Source: Maricaulis maris_C
GTDB lineage: Bacteria > Pseudomonadota > Alphaproteobacteria > Caulobacterales > Maricaulaceae
Length of the DNA: 64,000 nt
Reading direction: 5' to 3'
Assembly (NCBI RefSeq): GCF_049116555.1
Contig: NZ_JAGDYT010000006.1
Location: 434,001 to 498,000 of the forward strand
Under the pieces are notes generated by a model. That model saw only the letters and a list, made by a program, of their open reading frames with translations, had not been told where the DNA came from and made no database searches. Position numbers and translations under genes: made by a program. Numbering within the stretch: the stretch's first letter is position 1; each line of letters begins with the position of its first letter. Of the stretch, positions 1 through 7,594 are shown piece by piece.

Positions 1-1
1 T

Positions 2-1249
2 GATGGGCGTGACGTGGGGGCTTTCGAATACGTAGCGGAATTCACCCGGTCCGGGATCGAACCGGCTCCGCTCACCATGCCGCTTCAGCCCGGGGTTTTC
101 CAATTTCCCGGCCTCCCCCGCGGCACCTTCAAGGGCCTGCCTGGCCTGCTGGCTGACAGCCTGCCGGACAAATTCGGCAATCTCCTGATCAATCGCTGGC
201 TGGCCGAACAGGGCCGCGAACCCAGCAGCTTCAATCCAGTGGAACGGCTTTGCTATACCGGACGCCGGGGCATGGGCGCGCTGGAATTCGAGCCTGCGGC
301 ACGCGCCGGTTCCGTGGGCACGGGCCGCGCCCTGGAAGTTGGCGGGCTGGTCGAGCTGGCCGACCGCATCGTCAAGGACCGCCTGGAATTGAAGGGGCGG
401 CTCACCGGCGATGGTGACCATCTTGTGCTCGAGGACATATTGCGTGTCGGCACGTCTGCCGGCGGCGCGCGGGCCAAGGCCGTCCTGGCCTGGAATCCGG
501 CCACCGGGGAATTTCGATCGGGTCAGCTCGACCTTGCGGCCGGCTTTGAGCCCTGGTTGCTGAAGTTCGACGGAGTCAGCGAGAATGCTGACAAGGAGAT
601 TGCTGATCCCCTCGGCTATGGCCGGTTGGAATATGCCTGTCACCTGCTGGCGCGCGAGGCCGGGGTCACCATGGCCGAGTGCCGGCTGCACGAGGAAGGC
701 GGCCGTGCGCACTTCATGACCCGCCGCTTCGACCGCACGCCAACCGGCGGCAAGCTGCACATGCAGACGCTGAGCGCGATGCGCCATTTCGATTTCAACC
801 AGTCGCGCGCTTACAGCTATGAGCAGGCCATCGAGACCATCCGCATGCTCGGCCTCGACCATCAGGCGCGCGAGGAGATGGTACGGCGCGCCCTGCTCAA
901 CATTGTCATCCGCAACCAGGACGACCATGTGAAGAACATCGCCTTCCTGATGGACAGGGCGGGGCGCTGGTCGCTCGCTCCGGCCTATGACGTGGTCCAT
1001 GCCTACAACCCGTCCGGCCCCTGGACCTCGCAGCACCAGATGTCCCTGGCAGGCAAGACGGACGGGTTTGCACTGGAAGACTTGATCCGCTTCGGACGCT
1101 TCGTCGACATCAAGCCGGCGCGCCTCCAGGCGATGCTGGACGAGATCCTTGCGGCGGCCGGGAATTGGTCGAAACATGTGGAGGCAGCGGGCGTGCCGGA
1201 CACGCTCGCCCGGCAAGCGCGATCGAGTTTCCGGACTGACTGGACCTAG
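2..1249 (+). CDS. HipA-family serine/threonine kinase, 5' end outside window
   Basis: This is the toxin-type kinase of HipBA-like modules, which phosphorylates cytoplasmic targets such as aminoacyl-tRNA synthetases. The frame is open from base 2 and the earliest codons (DGRDVGAFEYV) already look like a HipA N-terminal domain, so the true start lies upstream; a GTG at 14 is only an internal possibility. Counting from that GTG, the Ser/Gly loop VGTSAGGARAK lies at 146-156 and corresponds to the HipA P-loop with its autophosphorylated serine. The kinase core IRNQDDHVKN gives D303 and N308, and LAPAYDV gives the metal-binding D326. All catalytic positions look intact over at least 411 residues, near the family length. 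A HipB antitoxin would be expected just upstream, outside the window; none follows downstream. Confidence 0.85.
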   Translation, partial: DGRDVGAFEYVAEFTRSGIEPAPLTMPLQPGVFQFPGLPRGTFKGLPGLLADSLPDKFGNLLINRWLAEQGREPSSFNPVERLCYTGRRGMGALEFEPAARAGSVGTGRALEVGGLVELADRIVKDRLELKGRLTGDGDHLVLEDILRVGTSAGGARAKAVLAWNPATGEFRSGQLDLAAGFEPWLLKFDGVSENADKEIADPLGYGRLEYACHLLAREAGVTMAECRLHEEGGRAHFMTRRFDRTPTGGKLHMQTLSAMRHFDFNQSRAYSYEQAIETIRMLGLDHQAREEMVRRALLNIVIRNQDDHVKNIAFLMDRAGRWSLAPAYDVVHAYNPSGPWTSQHQMSLAGKTDGFALEDLIRFGRFVDIKPARLQAMLDEILAAAGNWSKHVEAAGVPDTLARQARSSFRTDWT

Positions 1250-1257
1250 GATTACGG

Positions 1258-1575
1258 CTATTCAGCCGGGTCCACATCCTTTTCGCCGAAGGCCCAGCGC
1301 ACACGCTTCCACAGCCAGGGCCAGCGGCGCAACAAGCTCGTAATCTTCGCGTGCAAGGTCTTCGACGCACCGGCGACGAGGATGAGGCCGAACAGGCCAA
1401 CAAAAGCGCCGATCGGCACAAGCGGAAAAGGTGTCAGAATCGCGATCGGGACTGACAGCACCATCAGGATGAGACCTATGGCGATGCAGATGCCACGGAT
1501 GATCAGCACCACAAAGGCGCCGATCGGGTGGCTTCTTGCCCAACCATTCAGGCTCTCATTCATTGCTGCAACCAT
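1258..1575 (-). CDS. small two-helix membrane protein
   Basis: A protein of about 105 residues with two hydrophobic segments separated by a short turn, roughly residues 15-40 and 45-68, and a basic C-terminal tail rich in Trp and Arg ending in an acidic stretch. It resembles the small uncharacterised transmembrane proteins of Proteobacteria of the PGPGW type, but I cannot assign a function. Three starts are possible: TTG at 1581, ATG at 1575 and ATG at 1563. A GGAG lies directly against the 1575 ATG and 12 bases from the 1563 ATG, so the start is uncertain. The gene is convergent with the HipA-like gene, eight bases away, and has no operon partner. Confidence 0.6.
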   Translation of the reverse strand: MVAAMNESLNGWARSHPIGAFVVLIIRGICIAIGLILMVLSVPIAILTPFPLVPIGAFVGLFGLILVAGASKTLHAKITSLLRRWPWLWKRVRWAFGEKDVDPAE

Positions 1576-1852
1576 CTCCAACCCCGTCTGTCGGGGCGCA
1601 CCATCGATATGGGGCGCGTAGACAGACAGACAACCATAAACGCGTAAACATCACCCCAATGCGAGACAAAAGCGCCGAAATTCAGGCGGCGCCTGATACT
1701 CGTCCGGGGCATGTTGCATCTGCGCACCGGTTTCACAAACCAGTGTTGCAGCAAAGGGCGTTCCGCAGGACCCAATCACCGCTGCACTGGCAAAGCCCCC
1801 GCACTGCGATGACCGTGCGCATAATTTATCTCGCCCAAGAGCCAGCTGTCAT
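1576..1852. other. intergenic stretch without a convincing gene
   Basis: About 315 bases separate the small membrane protein from the end of gcvPB. Open frames exist on both strands but have no Shine-Dalgarno sequence, no recognisable protein pattern and atypical composition. Apart from a hairpin close to the gcvPB stop I see nothing in it. Confidence 0.5.
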
Positions 1853-1879
1853 CCGGGACCGTCTCCACGACAGTCCCGG
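1853..1879 (-). terminator. hairpin downstream of gcvPB
   Basis: A perfect 7-bp stem (CCGGGAC / GTCCCGG) with a 13-base loop lies 13 bases past the gcvPB stop codon. It is placed where the gcv operon would end, but no T-tract follows it on the minus strand, so it may be a weak or factor-dependent terminator or a 3'-end stabiliser. Confidence 0.35.
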
Positions 1880-1891
1880 ACAAGACCAGGC

Positions 1892-3466
1892 CTATTCCGC
1901 CGCTTCGACCGTGTCGATCGGGGGCGTCCAGCGCAGGACCGGCTGACGGGCAGCACGTGTTTCGTCGAGGCGCTTGGTCGGAGCATGCACCGGAGCGGCC
2001 AGGAAGCGGTCCGTGTCACCGTCCTTGGCGGCAGTGGCGAGCGCTTCGAGCACTTCGATGAAGCGGTCGAGACCACTCATCGACTCGGTTTCGGTCGGCT
2101 CGATCAACATCGCCCCATGGACGACCAGCGGGAAATACATGGTCATCGGGTGGTAGCCCTCATCGATCATTGCCTTGGCAAAATCGAGCGTGGTCACCCC
2201 CGTATCCTTGAGGAAGCGGTCGTCGAACAGGGCTTCATGCATGCAGGTGCCGTCATAGGCTGCCGTCATGACATGGCTGAGACGGGCCTGGATGTAATTG
2301 GCGTTGAGCACCGCATCCTCAGCCACCTGCTTCAGCCCGTCCGAGCCATGGCTCATCATGTAGGTGAGTGCGCGGGTGAACATGCCCATCTGGCCATGGA
2401 AGGCCGCCATGCGGCCGAAGGGGTCACCCTTGGCGTCGTCCATATGCTCCACCATCGCGAGGCGACCTTTCTCGGTCTCGACGACGTAAGGGACCGGAGC
2501 AAACGGCGCCAGCGCATCAGACAAGACGGTCGGACCGGAACCGGGGCCGCCGCCGCCATGCGGGGTGGAGAAGGTCTTGTGCAGATTGATGTGCATCGCA
2601 TCAACGCCGAGATCGCCCGGACGGACCCGGCCGACAATGGCGTTGAAATTGGCGCCGTCGCAATAGAAATAGCCGCCCGCCTCGTGGATCAGGTCGGCGA
2701 TCTCGCGAATGTCCCGCTCGAACAGCCCGCACGTATTGGGATTGGTCAGCATGATGCCGGCGACATCATCGCCGAGCTTGGCCTTGAAAGCCTCCATGTC
2801 GACCCGGCCGGTCTTGTCGGCCGGGATCTCGTCAACGGTGAAGCCACACTGGACCGCGGTTGCCGGATTGGTGCCATGGGCACTTTCGGGCACGAGAACG
2901 CGGCGACGATGGGTCTGACCATCGGCGTCGAGACGGGCGCGGATCGCCATCATGCCGCAGAACTCACCATGCGCGCCGGCTTTCGGCGACAGGGCGACAG
3001 CGGGCATGTTGGTCAGCGTCATCAGCCAATGGGCCAGCTCGTCCATGACCTGATACGCGCCCTGCACGGTCGAGGCCGGCTGCAGCGGGTGCACATCGGC
3101 AAAGCCGGGCAGGCGCGCGACTTTCTCGTTGAGACGCGGATTATGCTTCATCGTGCACGAACCGAGCGGATAGAGGCCCAGATCGATGGCGTAATTCTTC
3201 CGTGACAGGCGCACATAATGGCGCATGGTCTCCGGCTCGGCGAGGCCGGGCAGACCGATCTCGCCCGTGCGGTCGAGGCCGCCCAGGCGGGTCTTGAGAC
3301 CCTTGGGTTCGGGCAGGTCAACGCCGCAGCGATCCATGGCGCCACGTTCGAAGATAAGCGCCTCGGCCTGGTCGAGACCCCGACTGCCCGAAATCGTGTC
3401 GGCATAGCCCCCGGTGGCGATATTCTCAGCCATGCGGGTGGGACGTCCTTGCGTATTCATGCCCAT
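1892..3466 (-). CDS. gcvPB: glycine dehydrogenase (decarboxylating) subunit 2
   Basis: This is the PLP-binding half of the two-subunit glycine cleavage P-protein, which decarboxylates glycine and passes the aminomethyl group to lipoyl GcvH. The protein has 524 residues. The PLP lysine is K297 within NLHKTFSTPHGGGGPG, the family signature. The frame stays open further upstream into gcvPA, but ATG 3466 is chosen because AGGAG lies nine bases before it and it follows the gcvPA stop by one base. This tight junction suggests translational coupling to keep the two subunits equimolar. It is the last gene of the riboswitch-controlled gcv operon. Confidence 0.96.
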   Translation of the reverse strand: MGMNTQGRPTRMAENIATGGYADTISGSRGLDQAEALIFERGAMDRCGVDLPEPKGLKTRLGGLDRTGEIGLPGLAEPETMRHYVRLSRKNYAIDLGLYPLGSCTMKHNPRLNEKVARLPGFADVHPLQPASTVQGAYQVMDELAHWLMTLTNMPAVALSPKAGAHGEFCGMMAIRARLDADGQTHRRRVLVPESAHGTNPATAVQCGFTVDEIPADKTGRVDMEAFKAKLGDDVAGIMLTNPNTCGLFERDIREIADLIHEAGGYFYCDGANFNAIVGRVRPGDLGVDAMHINLHKTFSTPHGGGGPGSGPTVLSDALAPFAPVPYVVETEKGRLAMVEHMDDAKGDPFGRMAAFHGQMGMFTRALTYMMSHGSDGLKQVAEDAVLNANYIQARLSHVMTAAYDGTCMHEALFDDRFLKDTGVTTLDFAKAMIDEGYHPMTMYFPLVVHGAMLIEPTETESMSGLDRFIEVLEALATAAKDGDTDRFLAAPVHAPTKRLDETRAARQPVLRWTPPIDTVEAAE

Positions 3467-3467
3467 C

Positions 3468-4811
3468 TTAAAGCACTCCTGCCAGGGCCTTCGCGAAGAC
3501 GGCAATGTCTTCCGGCGTGTTGGTTTCGGTCGCTGCGACGATGAGATAATTCTCGAACCGGCCCGGATAGAGACGGCTGGCGGGCACACCGCCCAGCACG
3601 CCGAATCCGGCGAGGTCGTTCACCACCTGGTCTGCATTTCTGGGCAGCAGGAGCGTGAACTCATTGAAGAAGCTGTCATTGACCACTTCCACGCCCGGGA
3701 TCGACCCCAGCGTATCGGCCAACTCGCACGCCGTCTCATGATTGAGACGGGCCAGCTGGGTCAGGCCCTTCTCGCCCAGGAGCGTCATGTGAATGGTCCA
3801 GGCCAGCGCACAGAGGCCGGAATTGGTGCAGATATTGGAGGTCGCCTTGTCGCGGCGGATATGCTGCTCGCGGGTCGACAGGGTCAGCACATAGCCGCGG
3901 CGGCCATCGGCATCGATGGTTTCACCGGCCAGGCGGCCCGGCATCTGGCGGATGAAGCGACGATCATCCTTGCAGGCGAACAGGCCCACATAGGGTCCGC
4001 CGAAATTCAGGCCGACGCCGATCGACTGCCCCTCGCCCACCGCGATGTCCGCGCCCATATGGCCCGGCGCTTCGATCAGGCCCAGTGACACGGCTTCCGT
4101 GAAGACGGCAATAACCAGGGCGCCCTTTTCATGGGCGATGCGCGAGACCTCGCGCAGATCGTGAAGGCGGCCGAAAATGTCCGGCGTCTGGATGACCACG
4201 CAGGCGGTCGTGTCGTCGATCTCGGCGATCACGGCGTCGAGATCCGCCGGTGCCGCATCTGTCACCGAGATGGAGACGTCGGAATACTTGGCCAGCGTCT
4301 GCGAGGCCTCGACATAGTGCGGGTGGACTGACCCGGCCATCACGGCCTTGGTCCGCCGCGTCACGCGGGCCGCCATCATGACCGCCTCGGCACAGGCCGT
4401 GGAGCCGTCATACATGGAGGCGTTGGCCACATCCATGCCGGTCAGGAGCGCCACCTGGGTCTGGAATTCAAACAGGGTCTGCAGCGTCCCCTGCGAGATT
4501 TCCGGCTGGTAGGGCGTGTAGGCGGTCAGGAATTCCGACCGCTGGATCAGATGGTCCACGGTCGAGGGAATGTGGTGCTTGTAAGCGCCCGCCCCCACAA
4601 AGAACGGTGCCTGGCTGGCAGCGACATTGCGTGCCGACATGGCCGCCATGGCCCGCTCGACCTGCAATTCACCCTGCTTGGTCGGCAGGTCGACCAGTCC
4701 ATCCAGCCGCGCCGCTTCCGGCACATCGGTGAAAAGATCATCGATCGAGGCCACGCCGATCGCATCGAGCATGGCCTTGCGGTCAGTATCTGTGTGGGGG
4801 AGGTATCGCAT
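3468..4811 (-). CDS. gcvPA: glycine dehydrogenase (decarboxylating) subunit 1
   Basis: This 447-residue protein is the first half of the split P-protein and pairs with GcvPB to form the active dimer. It begins with the typical MRYLPHTDTDRKAML stretch, and NVAASQAPFFVGAGAYKHHIP and PYQPEISQGTLQ-type segments are characteristic of GcvPA. It lacks the PLP lysine, as expected for this subunit. Its ATG overlaps the stop of the upstream membrane-protein gene by one base (TGATG), and gcvPB follows one base after its stop. All three are probably translated as a coupled unit under the glycine riboswitch. Confidence 0.96.
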   Translation of the reverse strand: MRYLPHTDTDRKAMLDAIGVASIDDLFTDVPEAARLDGLVDLPTKQGELQVERAMAAMSARNVAASQAPFFVGAGAYKHHIPSTVDHLIQRSEFLTAYTPYQPEISQGTLQTLFEFQTQVALLTGMDVANASMYDGSTACAEAVMMAARVTRRTKAVMAGSVHPHYVEASQTLAKYSDVSISVTDAAPADLDAVIAEIDDTTACVVIQTPDIFGRLHDLREVSRIAHEKGALVIAVFTEAVSLGLIEAPGHMGADIAVGEGQSIGVGLNFGGPYVGLFACKDDRRFIRQMPGRLAGETIDADGRRGYVLTLSTREQHIRRDKATSNICTNSGLCALAWTIHMTLLGEKGLTQLARLNHETACELADTLGSIPGVEVVNDSFFNEFTLLLPRNADQVVNDLAGFGVLGGVPASRLYPGRFENYLIVAATETNTPEDIAVFAKALAGVL

Positions 4812-5188
4812 CAGGTGTCCTTCATCTGAGCGGTCAACAGCTTGCGGTAGATTTCCGCACCAACGACCGGCAGTGCGACAACAAACGCTGTCGCAATGGC
4901 TCCGGTGAGGAGCGCCGCACGATAATCAATGCCGAAGCTCATGAAAAAATGAGATAAATAGGGTAGCGACACGACAGCGAGAATGGGATTGTGCAAACGG
5001 GGGGCGGCGTGGTCACCCCAAAGCCGGACCGACAGATAGGTTGCAAGCCCAAGTCCCGCCAGCGCGAGCCTCAAAACGTCGACACCTCCGGACACAAAGG
5101 CACCCGACCCACCCCATCCGAAAACAAGCAAACCTGTCAACTCGATCATCGACACGCGAAATTTTCGTGTTTGGCCAGTGATGTCCAT
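4811..5188 (-). CDS. uncharacterised membrane protein inside the gcv operon
   Basis: A 125-residue hydrophobic protein with about three or four predicted helices (around residues 15-35, 38-56, 68-86 and 90-112) and a charged C-terminus. I do not recognise a family. The start is well supported: AGGA lies six bases before ATG 5188 and the Shine-Dalgarno overlaps the gcvH stop. The gene sits between gcvH and gcvPA with a ten-base gap on one side and a one-base overlap on the other, so it must share the glycine-responsive transcript. This position suggests a role linked to glycine supply or disposal, such as transport or membrane tethering, but that is inference only. Confidence 0.75.
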   Translation of the reverse strand: MDITGQTRKFRVSMIELTGLLVFGWGGSGAFVSGGVDVLRLALAGLGLATYLSVRLWGDHAAPRLHNPILAVVSLPYLSHFFMSFGIDYRAALLTGAIATAFVVALPVVGAEIYRKLLTAQMKDT

Positions 5189-5198
5189 CTCTTGTCCT

Positions 5199-5564
5199 CT
5201 ACGCCGTGTGAGCGTTGTAGGCGGCTTCGTCCATCAGGCCGTCGAGCTGGGCGGCGTCGGAGAGCTTGATCTTGACGAACCAGCCATCACCGGTGGCGTC
5301 TTCATTGACCTTGGCCGGCTCGCCCTCGAGGGCGTCATTGATGGCAGTGATCTCGCCGTCGACCGGGGCATAGACTTCCGAGGCGGCCTTGACCGACTCG
5401 ACGACGGCGAACTCGTCGCCCTTGCTCAGCGCCTTGCCGACTTCGGGAAGTTCGACAAAGACGACATCGCCGAGCTGACCAGCAGCGAAAGCGGTGATGC
5501 CGACAGTGGCGATATCGCCGTCAACGGTGATCCATTCATGGTCTTCGGTGTAACGTGTGGTCAT
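5199..5564 (-). CDS. gcvH: glycine cleavage system H protein
   Basis: The 121-residue lipoyl carrier shuttles the methylamine group from the P-protein to the T-protein and electrons to the L-protein. The lipoylation site is K59 in VESVKAASEVYAPVDGE, the family motif, and the length is normal. AGGAG lies seven bases before ATG 5564. It is second in the operon, 36 bases after gcvT and ten bases before the membrane-protein gene. The L-protein gene (lpd) is absent from the operon, as is usual because it is shared with 2-oxoacid dehydrogenases. Confidence 0.97.
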   Translation of the reverse strand: MTTRYTEDHEWITVDGDIATVGITAFAAGQLGDVVFVELPEVGKALSKGDEFAVVESVKAASEVYAPVDGEITAINDALEGEPAKVNEDATGDGWFVKIKLSDAAQLDGLMDEAAYNAHTA

Positions 5565-5600
5565 GGGTTTATCTCCTGCCCCTGATAGGAAAACCGGGCC

Positions 5601-6698
5601 TCAGCCCCGATAGAAATTCGCCGGTACGAACGGCAATTTGGTGATGGTGGCGGCGCGCGGCTTGCCGCGCACGAGGATATCGACCTCGGTGCCGGGCTTC
5701 ATGAAGTCGCGATCGACATAGCCCATGGCGACCGGACCGCTCACGGTCGGACCGAAGCCGCCCGAGGTCACAATGCCGATGACATTGCCGGATTTGTCGG
5801 CGATCTCGGCGCCTTCGCGGGCCGGAGCACCGGTCAACGTCAGGCCGACCCGCTTTTCGCAGGTCTTTTCTTCGATCTGCCGGGCGATCACGTCAGCACC
5901 GGGGAAGTCACCGCGCTCGCGGCGCGTCTTGCCCAGCGCCCAGATCAGGGAGGCTTCGACCGCGGTGCGGTTCTCGTCCATGTCGTGGCCGTAAAGGCAG
6001 AGCCCGGCTTCAAGGCGCAGACTGTCGCGGGCGCCAAGACCGATGGCCTCGACCTCGTCCTGGGCCAGCAGCAAGCGGGCAATGCGATCCGCATCAGCCT
6101 CAGGGATCGAGATCTCGAACCCGTCTTCGCCGGTATAGCCCGAGCGCGAGATCATCACCTCAGCCCCATCCAGCGTGAACACGCCGCACTGCATGAAGAC
6201 CATCTTGCAGGCGTCCGGGCAGAGCCGCGCCATCACGTCCTTGGCCGCCGGGCCCTGCAGCGCGAGAAGCGCGCGCTCGGGAATGCGGGTCAGATTGCCC
6301 TTGCCGGCCGTCGCCGCTTCGATATGGGCGAAATCGGCGTCCTTTGTGGCGGCGTTGACCACCAGGTAGATGCCATTGCCGTCCGGGCGCGAGACCATCA
6401 GGTCATCGCGGATACCGCCGCGCTCATTGGGCAGCAGGGTGTATTTCTGTTCGCCGGCCCCGATCTCGGACAGGTCACAGGTCAGCAGGGCTTCCAGCGC
6501 CGCCTCATCACCGACATAGCGGGCCTGGCCCATATGGGAGACATCGAACAGGCCGGCCTGTTCCCGGCAATGCTTGTGCTCGCCCATGATACCCAGCGGG
6601 TATTGGACCGGCATGTCATAGCCGGCAAACGGCACCATCTTGCCGCCAAGTTCGACATGGAGGGCATGGAGTGGTGTCTTGAGAAGCATTTCGGTCAT
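5601..6698 (-). CDS. gcvT: glycine cleavage system aminomethyltransferase (T protein)
   Basis: GcvT transfers the one-carbon unit from aminomethyl-GcvH to tetrahydrofolate, releasing ammonia and making 5,10-methylene-THF. The protein has 365 residues. The N-terminal stretch LHALHVELGGKMVPFAGYDM and the FDVSHMGQ motif are diagnostic, and VMISRSGYTGEDGFEIS belongs to the folate-binding core. ATG 6698 is preferred over a TTG five codons upstream, because AAGGA stands at the right distance (6704-6708). The gene is the first of the operon and directly follows the glycine riboswitch. Confidence 0.96.
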   Translation of the reverse strand: MTEMLLKTPLHALHVELGGKMVPFAGYDMPVQYPLGIMGEHKHCREQAGLFDVSHMGQARYVGDEAALEALLTCDLSEIGAGEQKYTLLPNERGGIRDDLMVSRPDGNGIYLVVNAATKDADFAHIEAATAGKGNLTRIPERALLALQGPAAKDVMARLCPDACKMVFMQCGVFTLDGAEVMISRSGYTGEDGFEISIPEADADRIARLLLAQDEVEAIGLGARDSLRLEAGLCLYGHDMDENRTAVEASLIWALGKTRRERGDFPGADVIARQIEEKTCEKRVGLTLTGAPAREGAEIADKSGNVIGIVTSGGFGPTVSGPVAMGYVDRDFMKPGTEVDILVRGKPRAATITKLPFVPANFYRG

Positions 6699-6703
6699 GT
6701 CGG

Positions 6704-6740
6704 GTCCTTGCAAGGGTGCGATCCTGCACGCCCGGCAAGG
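6704..6740 (-). promoter_or_regulatory. possible expression platform: Shine-Dalgarno-sequestering stem
   Basis: Between the second glycine aptamer and gcvT, CCTTGC (6740-6735 on the minus strand) is complementary to GCAAGG (6711-6706), which contains part of the AAGGA ribosome-binding site of gcvT. CCTTGCAAGG around the site is also self-complementary. This would allow translation-level control by the riboswitch. The pairing is read by eye and not folded. Confidence 0.4.
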
Positions 6741-6754
6741 CCTGCAAGCTGATC

Positions 6755-6965
6755 GCCCCCGCTGTCCCGAATACCTGAGAGATTCCGTGCGCGCCGCTGA
6801 CGTCCCCCGATCGGGACCGGCCGCACTTGCTCCGTCGGTGGGGCAAGGGTCTGATCCCTCACCCGCTTTCCAGCGTTTATCTCATCCGCGGTCCCTTGGC
6901 CTGAGCGTTTCCGGGGCGGTTGCGCCTTCGGCGCCGGCATATTCGCCGGTCTCTCCCGCGGGGAG
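6755..6965 (-). promoter_or_regulatory. tandem glycine riboswitch
   Basis: Read on the minus strand, the leader has the first-aptamer core: GCCGAAGGCGCAACC, then GGAAACGCTCAGGC and GGACCGCG. A linker with GATGAGA leads to a second aptamer with CTGGAAAGCGGGTGAG, CACCGACGGAGCAAG and ATCTCTCAGGTATTCGGGAC. This order of conserved blocks is the glycine riboswitch in its common two-aptamer form. It ends about 55 bases before gcvT. In this family, glycine binding normally switches on the gcv genes so that excess glycine is degraded. Confidence 0.95.
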
Positions 6966-6971
6966 AAGTGG

Positions 6972-7000
6972 CCTGTAAAACGGACCTCGCGGCCGGTCAA
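6972..7000 (-). promoter_or_regulatory. candidate promoter of the gcv operon
   Basis: On the minus strand TTGACC (7000-6995) and TACAGG (6977-6972) are separated by 17 bases. Transcription would start near 6965, exactly where the first riboswitch aptamer begins. The -35 element is good and the -10 is poor, so the position of the riboswitch is the main support. Confidence 0.4.
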
Positions 7001-7071
7001 ACAGATTTGCAGGACTGTAGGCCCGAACGCTGTTTAGTCAATGCAGATTGACGGTTGTATCCGGAGGTGTT

Positions 7072-7440
7072 CTAGCCGCCCAGACAGATACCAAGTGCAC
7101 TCTGGATATGACCGCCCAGCCCCGCCTGCTCTCCCTCCGGAAGAGAAGCGAAAACTTGCTGGGATTCCAGGCGTGCCGCTTCCCAATCCGCGATCTCGCC
7201 GCGCCCCTGGATCGCACCCTGCCCACCCAGCGCTGCAGCGCGATAGGCATCCGGGGTCAGGCTCTGGGCCAGCTCACCGTCAAGGCATTGGCAAAAGACA
7301 AAATGATCCGGCTCGGCGCCACCCTGGCGATCCACTTGCTGGATGCGACAGGATTGCTGCATCAGGACCGACAGTCGCGCCGGATCTGTCGGCAGGTCGG
7401 CGGACTGGACGGTCAGGCTGGCGATGAGTGAAACGATCAT
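7072..7440 (-). CDS. hypothetical protein, possibly exported
   Basis: A 122-residue protein I do not recognise. The frame extends further upstream, but ATG 7440 is chosen because a strong AGGAG lies six bases before it. The N-terminus MIVSLIASLTVQSADLP is a short hydrophobic stretch that could act as a weak signal peptide. Three cysteines in the first half (SCRIQQ, FCQCL) and one near the C-terminus (GICLGG) would suit disulfides in the periplasm. It ends upstream of the gcv promoter and lies on the same strand, but belongs to a separate unit. Confidence 0.6.
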   Translation of the reverse strand: MIVSLIASLTVQSADLPTDPARLSVLMQQSCRIQQVDRQGGAEPDHFVFCQCLDGELAQSLTPDAYRAAALGGQGAIQGRGEIADWEAARLESQQVFASLPEGEQAGLGGHIQSALGICLGG

Positions 7441-7594
7441 GGCTGTCTCCTGAAAATCTGGCCCAAGCATACACCTGTTTTTACAAAAGCCTCTCCCCCG
7501 AACCGGGTAGGGAGACTGCGTCCGACTGAATCCCGATTGCATCCAAATGCCGCGTTCATCACATCTCACCAGCATACAAGCTCGGGATAGTTTC

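Noticed and set aside
1985..3205. A 406-codon open frame on the plus strand across gcvPB
   Set aside because: It lies fully antisense to gcvPB, whose protein is unambiguous; its translation has the low-complexity, His/Arg-rich look typical of a high-GC antisense frame.
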